Assembly: GCF_020184175.1 (NCBI RefSeq)
Contig: NC_065532.1
Location: 372,001 to 436,000 of the forward strand
DNA from: Aphis gossypii
Taxonomy: Eukaryota > Arthropoda > Insecta > Hemiptera > Aphididae
DNA length: 64,000 nt
Direction of reading: 5' to 3'
Below, piece after piece: positions 54,508-64,000 of the stretch. The notes beneath the pieces are model-generated. The model was not told where the DNA came from. It searched no databases and saw nothing but the letters and a program-made list of their open reading frames with translations. Within the stretch, counting starts at the first letter, position 1. Every line of letters starts with the position of its first letter. A program made the position numbers and the translations under genes.

Positions 54508-55390
54508 TTATAATTTTTCAATTAATTCACCATATGTCTTGAGTTTTGCATTAAGTCTTTGTACTTTCTTTTTAAAGTTGTGGTTTTGAATTTGTTTTTG
54601 TTTGTATTTATCTTTCACCATTTGTATATTCCGTTTAGTACGTTTTGGAGTACTAAAATGAGTAGGAGATAATATTCCTATAGTGTCTGGATTTAAACGT
54701 TTACACCTCTTTACACTTGGTGATAATTGAGATGGTGAACAATGATCTACATCATCCAAATTATGCTTTCTGAAATTAAAATAACTTATAATTTTTTATT
54801 ATAGACACAATATAATATAGGTTATACCTATAATATTATTATTACATATACCTAATGACATAATATAATATGTTAAATATATAATAAAATAATGCAATGT
54901 TAAAATAATGTTAAATTTTACCTAGGAGTGACACAGATATCTGACACAGGAGGCTGATCTATTGTCATTATTATTGTATCGCCCTCATTCAATCTATTTT
55001 ATTTACTAAAAGCAATAAAGTAAACTCACATTACATTATTACTTTCAAATCAAAATATTATTATAAAGTAGGTATTACCTGGGAACAGCATCTTTCTTTA
55101 GAAGCCCACTTAACTCGTAATCTTCTGGCCAAAAATGATCAGAGAATACCCTGTATGAAGGTAAACACAAATTTAGCCCTAGGATGGAACTAGAACTGGA
55201 TCTTACGCGATTCATCTTTAGGAAATCTGAAGTAAATTTAGCATAATATTTGCAAATAGTAAAATATATTAATAAGAAAAATGAAGAAATCTACATTTTT
55301 GGGAATTTTCTAAAATATAGCTTACGAATGAAATTTTTTTTCAGTTTTTGTTTTGAACTGAACGTCACAAACAACACACTTTATGACCAT
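54508..55390 (-). pseudogene. THAP-domain protein fragment (P-element-derived type)
   Basis: Exon 1 (55,390-55,326): MVIKCVVCDVQFKTKTEKKF ending in an HS that joins FPKDESR after splicing, the C-x2-C..HxFPKD start of a THAP zinc finger. A later exon (about 55,159-55,081) reads VFSDHFWPEDYELSGLLKKD, the end of the finger, in which the expected Cys of VCSxHF is Phe. Then RLNEGDTIIMTIDQPPVSD (54,925-55,000) and the exon 54,773-54,508 with LGILSPTHFSTPKRTKR-like sequence and a coiled coil (KKKVQRLNAKLKTYGELIEK). This layout is common in aphid THAP proteins related to P transposases. The tryptophan-containing centre of the finger is not found, so the domain is probably dead. Confidence 0.65.
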
Positions 55391-56969
55391 TATTATTATA
55401 AAAATATTAATAATTAAACAACTTTAAATTATAATAACTAATAAGTAATAACTTATTCAAATATCCAGATTCCAGAAGCTAGCCAGAACACTAGGTTAAA
55501 AACGTAATCTTATCAATCCGTTATCATACAATGATTTTTAAAACACAACAACCGATCGCCTAACCTGAAATTCTATTGCACATGTGCGTAGTAATTGAGT
55601 AATAGTCGAACAGCGCACTCACGTCTGACCGCTGGAACTATACCCATGTTCCGTCTATGAGTATAAGGTCTAACACACTGTTTTATTATTATTATTATTA
55701 ATTCAGTTAAGCATATTATTAGTGTGTGTGCTATTATTTGTCACTTTTAGTTTTTACTATGTTATAAAAGTTGTGTGAAACTTATTTAAATAAATTGAAG
55801 TTACAGTTAATGTTCGACCTTTTTGCACGTACAAATTGTCCCCGGGTTTTGGACATTTGTTCGGTGACCACGCTAGGTCACTCGCAATGGTGGCGACACT
55901 GACTCGCCAGCCGCCCTGCTCCGGGCAACGACGAACACAACGCCGTTAACGTGTTGTTCGGACGTTCGTCATTCCTTTTTGTACGTCTTGTCACGCTCGA
56001 CTTGTGCAATTTACGTGTGTAACGGCTGCTCCGTCTTTTACTTGTGGTGATCGCCATTTTTTGTATGCGTTTTACGCTCATTACCATCAAACAGGCTTTT
56101 TGCTCTTCGCTCATCTGTTTGTTATTTTTGCGCTCCTTCATTGCCGATTCGTGGTATTATTATTGTCCGATACGGTGCTCCCCGGATTATTTACACCGCA
56201 GTACGTGCGTTCCACGTGGTTCCAGTTCAGTCTTCAGCAGATCAGCCTTCCACCGACAGCCAGCTCCGGTGTCCAGAGCGGTGATCCCCGTCTCCCTTTG
56301 ATTATATGCATATTGTATAATTGCATATAATATTGGTCATATTGTATTTGATTTATTGTATTTGTTCAGTACAGGTCGCTTAATATATTATTCATGTTAT
56401 TTATATTTATCTAGCATATATTATTCATTTAAATTATTCCCCTCACTACGGTCCGGAGGACTAGGCGAACGGCGTACGCCTTAGTAAGGCTCGTCGGCGC
56501 AAACAGTTAACATGTTATACATTTATACAAATAAAACATTGACGATCTAAAATATCGTAATGTTCATCCCATTAATTCGGTTTTAGGCTTGTTGGAAATT
56601 TTCCAACAGAACATATGACTAGGAATACCATTTTAACCGATTAAAAAAAAAATCAGGTCGATAAGTGCAGTATTAAAGAAATTAGGTTTTCATAGATATT
56701 TGATAAACGTCCAGGCTGCATACATATAGCTGCGAATACGTTATTTCTTAATTATGCGGACCATATATAGTAGAAAACCTATATTCCTCAACTAAAATCT
56801 AGGAATTATACACAAACAGTAATTAAAGCATTTCCAAACTTTTTGAACACATTATTTATGTACTATCTCATGTCTGTATTAATTATTGCTAATTTTGATA
56901 GTAGGTACCTATAGGAATATTATGTTGATGAAAACAAACGTCATAATTAGTTTAAAAATTTTTATATAG
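55391..56969. other. Non-coding stretch with a GC-rich island (about 55,820-56,330)
   Basis: The island has no convincing protein. Features such as AATAAA-like sequence near 55,790 followed by GTCCCCGGGTTTTGGACATT and CAATGGTGGCGACACTGAC hint at an LTR end with a primer-binding site, but no partner LTR was found. It could equally be a promoter region. A 'tccggaggactaggcgaacggcg' block lies at about 56,451-56,475. Confidence 0.35.
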
Positions 56970-56971
56970 GA

Positions 56972-57886
56972 ATGAATTCGAGCACTGTTTTGATATCCAG
57001 ACAAAAATTATATGATATAATTAAAAGTTCTGGATGTGAGACTATTGATGAAAAATTTAATTTGATAAAAATCGAAATAGAAAAACGAATGAAAAACTGT
57101 GAGCAAAATGATTTGATGTCTTATTTCAAGTCTGAATACAAATCTCGTTGGGAAAAGGCACATAGAGTGGAAGAACGATTTATTATAGAAAATAAAAACT
57201 GGTTAAATGCTTCTATTAAATTTGTATCTTTAAATAACCAGAATAATCGTGGTCGTCCAGTAGTGGCATTTGAGATGAGTAGTGAACGAAACAAGCGGAA
57301 AATAACTCAAGAACTGAGAAATAATACGTCTGTTAATGTGTTAAGTCATGCAACACAGATGAGCTTAAGAGCATCGGGACAAGTTGAAGCCGCAAAGTTA
57401 GGTACTGAAGGAAATAACTACATCCACCCCCACACGTGCAAGTAGATATAGAAAAGTATTTAAGAAGCAGTCTGCACAAGCACCTAAAAAACTATCGGGC
57501 GAAGATGCTCTAGCTGTTATAGTAGATGCAAAGCTATCTAGACATTAGTACAATATTATTCGGATGAGTGCCCCAGATAAATTTCCATCGTACAAAGTCG
57601 TACAAGAAAGTAAAAAACAGTGTTATCCAAAACCAGAAAACATACAAGTAACTTTTACAAACGCAGAAGTTTCTTTAAGTTTTTTTTTTTTTTGCCAATT
57701 GAAGCACTCGCATTACTAAAATCACCAGATGTTAGAGTCTCTCTTCAATATGTTAAAGATACTGATGATGATGATAATAACGACAATGATAATGATGATG
57801 ATGACGACAACGATAATGATGATGATTATGACGAAGATAATGACAGCAATGAAGACAATGAAGACAATAACCATGACCAGTTTTAA
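56972..57886 (+). pseudogene. Uncharacterised aphid-type gene with acidic repeat tail, several frame breaks
   Basis: ATG 56,972 (two bases after a TTATATAG acceptor-like site) opens 157 codons: IIKSSGCETIDEKFNL, KSEYKSRWEKAHRVEERFI, NRGRPVVAFEMSSERNKRK, LSHATQMSLRASGQVEAAKL. In other frames YRKVFKKQSAQAPKKLSGED, MSAPDKFPSYKVVQESKKQC and a stretch to 57,886 follow. I recognise the order (RGRP..F...S.R.K.RK, ATQM, KQCYP) from an uncharacterised family abundant in aphids and other invertebrates, probably repeat-borne. The end is fused to Asp/Asn repeats. A T11 run at 57,680 causes one frame break; a TAG at about 57,546 another. Confidence 0.5.
57759..57880 (+). repeat. GAT/AAT/GAC trinucleotide-type repeat coding Asp/Asn
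   Basis: About 120 bp of GATGAT, AATGAT and GACAAT triplets, reading as poly-Asp/Asn in the frame of the preceding gene. Confidence 0.85.
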
Positions 57887-59329
57887 ACTTAAAACTTAAA
57901 ATAATACATTTTTCTAATTTTGTTAATAAATTAAATAAATAAATACCGTATATACTTTATACTTTATGTTAATACTATGTAAACGACTTTGTATATGTCT
58001 GATGAACAAATATAAAAATAATATTAATTTTAGGAATATATTTTTTACCCTATGATTTAATGCCAACTTTCGATGTCAATTGCCCCACTGTGCATCGTTC
58101 CAAACAGTTACGAACTAGAGCCATGTGTTCATTGTAGCTATATTCAAATATATGTAGCTAGGTTCAAATATATTTCTAGAAAATCACGTATTGATCATTA
58201 TTATTCAGTATATTTTCATCGTTTTAGCGGGTTTTCTCGGTTTTGAACGTAAGCTTATTTTAATTTGACTTGATTAGCCCCAATGGAAAGCTAGGGGACG
58301 TACTAAAAAGCAGACCCGCAGACCGGTAAATTGCAGAGTGCAGACCACGAATGCACGATAAGAAAGTCCAGGGGTTCGCAAGATGTGTATTAAATTCTGT
58401 AGTATGTATCTATACCGCGGTCTTAAATTATTATACCCTAAGATTACCATACCATAGATATACCATGATATCTATTAAGATAGATAAGTATTCGAGCAGA
58501 TTAGCCTAATTTGAAATCGAAATAGATTTTTAATTTTTATGTGTAATTGTATAATTTTTATTAGTAATACAATATTATTATTTATTATGTACATTTTACG
58601 TTAGAATACAATATCTTCAGCCGCAAGCTCCTTGGTACCTATTGGCTATTTATATAAGTGATTGTAACGAGACGAAATTAATTCAATTTCAAAACAGCAT
58701 GCGCGCTCTAGTAGAACGCACATGCGCAACCAAAAGGTACATACGGATTAGTACTACGAACGATCATGAACACCTTTTATGATTTTAAATTCCTCAACAA
58801 CGATAGTAAAGCTAACGGTAGCTTTATAATTAATGTTAGAAGCCGTCACGTACAACCAATCACACTTATATTATGTCTAACATCAAGTTTTGTAGTGATT
58901 TGTTGTCAACACGGCTACCAAGAACTACGCAACAGTACTTTACATAGAGCGCGTGTGGGAGCACGCACTCTTCATCAATGAGACAAAAATCGATGTAATG
59001 AAGTTATTTGACATTAAACATCGTCATTAATATGAGCAATCGCTACCCCAAGGTCTATACTTAATAATGTTTGCGGCCGCCTACTGCCAAAACGCAATGT
59101 AAGCGGTCAAAAATCGTAATAAACATAGTCTACGGGAACGACAGGCTGCCTCCCATATCGATAGACAGACATGCATATATACCAATCGAGAGCACCGTTG
59201 GAAGTTCCAACTTGGAACCACCTCGCCTCGCAGTCACCGACCGACTTATCGAAACGCTATTTGTTCTTATTAAAACACTCGTCTTTCGGTTCGTTTTACC
59301 CTCCTCTTATTAGTGTGTGTAGTAATACG
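57887..59329. other. Non-coding stretch, nothing firmly recognised
   Basis: Short frames at 58,766-58,981 and 59,071-59,377 show no domain. Composition is mixed with a GC-richer part near 59,060-59,290. Confidence 0.35.
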
Positions 59330-59800
59330 TCTAGGAGTTGTTGCGTGCCAGTATCAGATTTGAATCCAAATGTTTAATTTGAATGAAAGTTAAACTTAAT
59401 AACGTAATATGTTTTATTGCATACAAACAAAATACATGTAACAAATAAATAAGTGGCTGAGTGACGTGAAAGTGCTCAGTTGTTGATAGCTTTGGTACAT
59501 CTGCCGTTGCTGGTCTTCGGGCTCCCTTATATATTGTGGTGCGTCTCTTGTTTACGTCGTGTTGTCGCCTTCTGGGTAAAACCAGGTGTCCTTGTTGTTG
59601 TTCTTGCAAATTCGGACACGAATTTGAGAATGTGCAATAACATCTCAAATGCATCATTAGTGTACTGTAATTATTGGTGCGCTTACTATCCCGACACGTG
59701 TCATGGTCATAGTAGCATCCGCATTACCCTTGACACGAGGCATGGTCATACTAACTTAGCCTTGTAATCTCGTAGATATCTTATAGATATCTCGTCGTAG
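59330..59800 (-). repeat. Possible distant gypsy LTR in reverse orientation
   Basis: 59,459-59,545 (GTGACGTGAAAGTGCTCAG, then TCGGGCTCCCTTATATATTG) has the same arrangement as the reverse LTR at 3,940-4,015 (GTGACGTGAAGGTGCTAGC ... CCCCCTTATATATTA). Ends were not found, so this is a tentative relative of family 1. Confidence 0.35.
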
Positions 59801-59871
59801 CCCATAACAGCGTATTGACAAGCTACACAGGCACAAATAGGAGGAGTGGCTCGTGGTCACAGCTATTGGCG

Positions 59872-59920
59872 TGTGCTATTTAGTAATACGTTTAGACGTA
59901 TTGACAAGCTAAATAGCACA
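59872..59920. repeat. Nested perfect palindrome (cruciform)
   Basis: Outer arms TGTGCTATTTAG (59,872-59,883) and CTAAATAGCACA (59,909-59,920), 12 bp, enclose inner arms AATACGT (59,885-59,891) and ACGTATT (59,896-59,902), 7 bp, around TTAG. No mismatch in either stem. Confidence 0.85.
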
Positions 59921-59939
59921 TATCCCGGGAGTAACTAAC

Positions 59940-60195
59940 CCAGCCGTCGCCGTCCAGAGTTTCGTTGCCGCCGCCGTCACAGCTGATCGACGCCCGAAAC
60001 TAGTCGCCGTCCGTTATCACTGTCCGTTGAGTGCGCCACCGTCATCGCGCAGTACTGGTCCATTTCTGCAGTTGGTACTAGTGCTACAGTGCTGTCACCA
60101 TCATTTGTAGTTGTAGACTATTTGCTACTTTGACACAATTGCTTATCAGTGTTTATATAATATTAATTGGCAAATAATTCACGTGAGTCTTGATA
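59940..60195 (+). promoter_or_regulatory. GC-rich segment, possible promoter / 5' UTR exon
   Basis: CCGTCGCCGTCC-type sequence rises out of AT-rich surroundings. A consensus splice donor CACGTGAGT stands at about 60,180-60,188. No ATG-led frame of note, so at most an untranslated first exon. Confidence 0.3.
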
Positions 60196-63100
60196 TTATT
60201 TACTTTTTAAATAAATAATTAACATATCAGTAGCTCAATGAGCATTTGTAATACAAAAGAATATATTGTAAAACAAATTAATAACATACTTATCTGATCT
60301 GAATGACAAATATCTGTAGCTCAAAGAGCATTTGTAATACAAACGAATATATTGTAAAATCTCGTATAAAACATTCTATTTCATTACACGAGAATAAAGA
60401 CACATAATTACTTATAACCAAAAATTACGGTGTTTTGCATTCTTACATAATACAGTGATTTAAATTTGTTAATCAAATACAATTCAATTTTAGTCATTGA
60501 CAATTATGCAATAATATGTATTATAAACCATTGATTAATAATATCTATGAATTACATACCTAATAAAGAAACATTCTAGTTACCTATCTTAATCCTGTTA
60601 CTATTCAATAAAATTTGTTTTTTCATCTTAGGTCATTAACTGGCTCACAGATCACCATCCAAGGGCTTTGTGCTTCCAATGGCAATCAATCGGATTTTAA
60701 TCGTTATTTATTGTAATATAGTATTTATTTATTATAATATACATTTTACTAGAGGTTGATTTATGTTATTTTGTATTACCTACTATTAAACTATGTAATT
60801 AATTATTTCAAAATTTTAAAGCTTCATTTTCTTAATCATTACAATTTAGCAAAAAGTATATCAATCTCATTTTTATTGTTATTAAGTAGTTTTATTTTAT
60901 AATGGTTTTTAAGAAGACAATACTACAATAGTATAGTTTTATATTTTAAATTATTTTTGTACATTTTTAAATGTTTACTAATGTTATTTTTATTATAAAT
61001 TACCTACCTATGTTATTTAGAAAATTTATTATTATAATATATTATCTATTAAGTACCTAACTTATGTCGTTCTTCAGTTGTATTGATTACCTCATTACCA
61101 TATCTTATTTTAAATTAAGGAGTTAAAGTAAATGGAAATCTAGAATATAAACATCTAATTTTAATCATAAAATTATAACATCAACCATGTAATACTTTAA
61201 GCTATATTTTCAACCCATTATTGTCAATACAGTCATTAGTAAATATATCACATAGTTATCATCTAATAATTTTGGAACCAAATCTAGTAAATATTATCCA
61301 CTAGATTTTATTCATATTTTAATAATTATTAATTAGTGACCATTAGTATTAATTTAGCCATTTATGCAAACTACTTTTATGAGTGGAAGGGTTTTATTTT
61401 TGTATATTCAAATTCAACAAATTTATAATACCTATTTAGTGTAAATTAAGAAAAAGTTGAACGTAAATCCACAGTGAGATTCCTTCTTTTACTGTAGATG
61501 ATTTTTCGGAAAACTTTGAAATATCCTAATCAAAATTTACACGAGTAGTTTTTAAGTTATTTTACTTTGTGTTTTGTGTACTAAGAATAAATCGTCCGTG
61601 ATGGGTATTCGTAATTAATAGGGACTATAGTGATAAGTGTTAATTTATCAACATTAATATTTAATAATTTGTAAGAATTGATCAAATGCGTATGGCCGTC
61701 CTTAGAATTTGAGTGGCCCGGTACGTACTCTTTTGGAGGGGCCTATAAAAAAAATGTGATGCTTTCCATACAAAGGGCAAAGACAAACACTTCTTTAACT
61801 GTAAAAAAAACGGCTTTCTTGTCGTATGCGCTCTACCGTAGATCGCGGTCTACCTGCAATTACGACACGTAGGTATGCGCTCTACTACCTAATTTATCTT
61901 TACTATCGTGATTTAAAACTCCCGACTCTCGAGTCAATATAGAAAATATTTTATAAAAAATATTATAATAATTTAAATATAGGTAATAATATAATATATC
62001 CTAGAGTCTAGACTGACAAATCGTCTCCGCTCAGAATCGTTTTTCGTATACAATAAGTACAATTTAATATTTACAAATTTCGGTTTTATAATTAATATTT
62101 AGGATTACTTTATAAGATGTATGTCTGAGGTTTAGTAACTAATTTAAGTTTTAATAAAATTATTATTTTGTGTTTCAATAGTTGACAACTTTTCATCATT
62201 ATGAATATTCGACATTTCGACCACGAAATATAAACAAAGTTCCGTCGACAACAAAATGTAAAATAAAATAATCCTTATCTTATTTATTTATAGAATTAGT
62301 TTACGAAAATCTGTACAATTATCTATTAAAATAATAAACACGATAATATTGACACATTTGTATTACGTTGTTTGATAAATACGTACTGACCAAAATAAAT
62401 AATTGATGTTGCAGTTAATTACATGATTTTAAATTTAAATTTAAATATATATATTTGTAATTAATTAGTCATTACTCATTACTTGTTAGTTTATTAGCAT
62501 TTAGAATTATAGATAACACGTATATAACTAGCCACACTTAATATTTTGTCTGGAATACTCGATACGATGTTTTCCATGATACAATTATGTTCAAAGTGAC
62601 ATGTACACACAGAAGCGGGCTGATGACAGATCAGCTCAGAAAGAAGCGAATATTTAGAGGTCCATATATTTTTTTAATAGTCAAATTTGTAAATTGTAAT
62701 AATATCTATATTGATTTGTAAAGCAACCATGGTTTGATTTTTTACAATTTTTATAAAAATAGTGGTGACAAATTTAACATACTTTCAAATTTGAAATATT
62801 ATTGACAGCTGATAAAAATCAGAGAAGGATTTGTAATCCGAGACTCTTCAAAAGTTTATCATCCCTATAAAAAAATTATGTCATTATATTAGTTGCAAAT
62901 AATATGATATATCTACACTAAACCGTGTGATTTTTTTAACTTACTGAAGCTTTTTTTGCAGTTTACCTAATTAAAGAACATAATTTTTGTTTTCCACTAC
63001 CTAGTTCATATTTTCTGATTTTCATGTGCATATACTATCTTGACCATATTTTGAAAATGTTCAGAGATTGTCGTCAAACCTTGATGGATGTAATAAATAA

Positions 63101-63456
63101 ATGTCTTGTCACTTGTCTGTGCGTAATATTTATTATTTATAATGTAATAAACATTTTTATAGTATTTTATTACTATTCATCTTAGATCTTCATTAGTACC
63201 AAAGTTCCTGTACAGGTACATGGACCATGAGTATAGACTTATATTCATATATACTTAAACATTTTAACTGTATTTTATGAAATGGGTAATTGATTTGTAG
63301 ACTTAGATATTTTAATTTATTAAATCACGATATTCTGGGGTAATGGTAAGGTTACAAAAATTTTTTGTGGTAACAAATTGTTACAAAATAGAATAATATC
63401 AAACAGCTTTCAAGTCGAAATGTTGACGTTGGGGTTGTAGTAAACCGACGTTTTTA
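60196..63456. other. AT-rich non-coding stretch with a small tandem duplication
   Basis: 60,228-60,279 and 60,309-60,360 are two copies of CAGTAGCTCAATGAGCATTT..AATATATTGTAAAA, about 81 bp apart. A terminal piece of the 36,341-type repeat is at about 62,015-62,060. No genes found. Confidence 0.45.
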
Positions 63457-63868
63457 GTATAAAAACGTAGTTCCGAAGTCCAGTGGCCTATGACTATATC
63501 ACGCCACCGAGTCGGACCACTAATGCCGTTTCCTGATTGGATTAGACACATCACGCCACTTCATAGACGTAGATCATTCGATTCTCCATCACGGCATGTT
63601 CCATATAAATATGAGTCCTCATCATAGATTTAATTATAGTTAGTTAAGAGTCAGTTAGACTAAGTCAGTGTTGTCACTTGCTCTCCGGTAGCTAAGTACT
63701 TGTGCTTACGCTAACGAAAGCCTTTTCATTTATCGTTTTAACAAGTTAATAAACGTATCAATTATCTTATTATTTTATTGTTAACTTATATACCTCAACT
63801 CTCCAACCTACGACGGAACGTGCATTCGTCGTAAAAGAAGCGTGCAGTAACTATCACTGGTTACTACA
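63457..63868 (+). repeat. LTR of gypsy family 2, probably a 5' LTR
   Basis: Matches 6,735-8,785 without the hAT insertion along its full length, with scattered substitutions (for example CCGAAG/CTAAAG near the start). Starts GTATAAAAACGTAG, ends GGTTACTACA. It is followed by a primer-binding-site-like sequence and then a run of non-LTR sequence, so it is more likely a 5' LTR than a solo copy. Confidence 0.88.
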
Positions 63869-64000
63869 TACAATTTGGTGTCAGGTGTGGGGTCATACTT
63901 CATCAAACGAAAATTTTTTGAGTCAAATCAAAAAATAAGTACTTTGAGACCCACCGACGAAACCACGTTCACGACAGGAAGGAGAAGCGATACTGGCACA
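63869..64000 (+). other. Primer-binding site and leader start of a gypsy family 2 element, cut by window edge
   Basis: TGGTGTCAGGTGTGGGGTC begins 7 bases after the LTR end and starts with TGG as tRNA-primed sites do; it differs from the family 1 site (TGGCGCAGTCGG). The rest is leader sequence to the edge. Confidence 0.7.

Noticed and set aside
55860..56330. 5' end of another LTR element (primer-binding-site-like CAATGGTGGCGACAC)
   Set aside because: No second LTR, no gag/pol nearby; left as a possibility in the feature note only.

Overview
The window is AT-rich, intron-containing animal DNA, most likely from an aphid (Hemiptera). This rests on base composition, short introns with GT..AG ends, and the mix of repeats: Ty3/gypsy elements with long LTRs, a Helentron, several hAT families, P-element/THAP fragments and an abundant 'TTCGTTCAGAATC' repeat. 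I could not run a search, so the species is an inference. It is almost wholly a nest of mobile elements with fragments of host or host-like genes; no rRNA, tRNA or CRISPR locus was recognised.

1-11,290: remnants of a P-element transposase and of an uncharacterised zinc-finger protein on the minus strand. The zinc-finger remnant is split by an old Ty3/gypsy relic (about 1,870-8,785). That relic carries two LTRs of a second gypsy family inside pol and a 1.6-kb hAT-like element, with an exact 8-bp target duplication, inside its own 3' LTR. After it come a dispersed repeat and the 3' four exons of a cleanly spliced gene (10,190-11,285).

11,323-23,443: a second, decayed copy of a Helentron is split by a complete-looking gypsy element (11,780-22,234; LTRs of 742 and 744 bp, target duplication ATAC). 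The undisturbed target is visible in the other Helentron copy at 31,424-31,427. The gypsy element has a primer-binding site, a very long leader with an array of small hairpins, gag, a broken pol without the integrase core, and, where env would lie, an ORF with all the motifs of a DEDDh 3'-5' exonuclease plus a 101-codon ORF. The start of the same exonuclease ORF is still readable in the old gypsy relic.

23,626-35,100: a decayed hAT transposon, a GC-rich minisatellite, a 100-N assembly gap, and the main Helentron copy (minus strand). It encodes, in order, an N-terminal basic region with 21-residue repeats, a Rep/HUH nuclease, a PIF1-type helicase, an AP-like endonuclease and a ubiquitin-specific-protease (USP) domain. 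The endonuclease C-terminus and the USP catalytic Cys box share one uninterrupted ORF.

35,100-47,400: small hAT elements, a 2-kb repeat family present as inverted arms around 5.5 kb, a 5S-rRNA-like element, and a candidate multi-exon gene with Cys/His microexons (40,630-42,606).

47,400-64,000: a second, separate USP-like gene, an intact hAT transposase (50,867-52,780) in a 2.7-kb element with 16-bp terminal repeats, a THAP-domain relic, an acidic-tailed gene of unknown function, a nested palindrome, and at the right edge the 5' LTR and primer-binding site of another member of the old gypsy family.

Many frames break at homopolymers, so some 'pseudogene' calls may be consensus errors. The most interesting items are the exonuclease ORF in the gypsy elements, the USP domain at the end of the Helentron polyprotein, and the covarying hairpin array in the gypsy leader.
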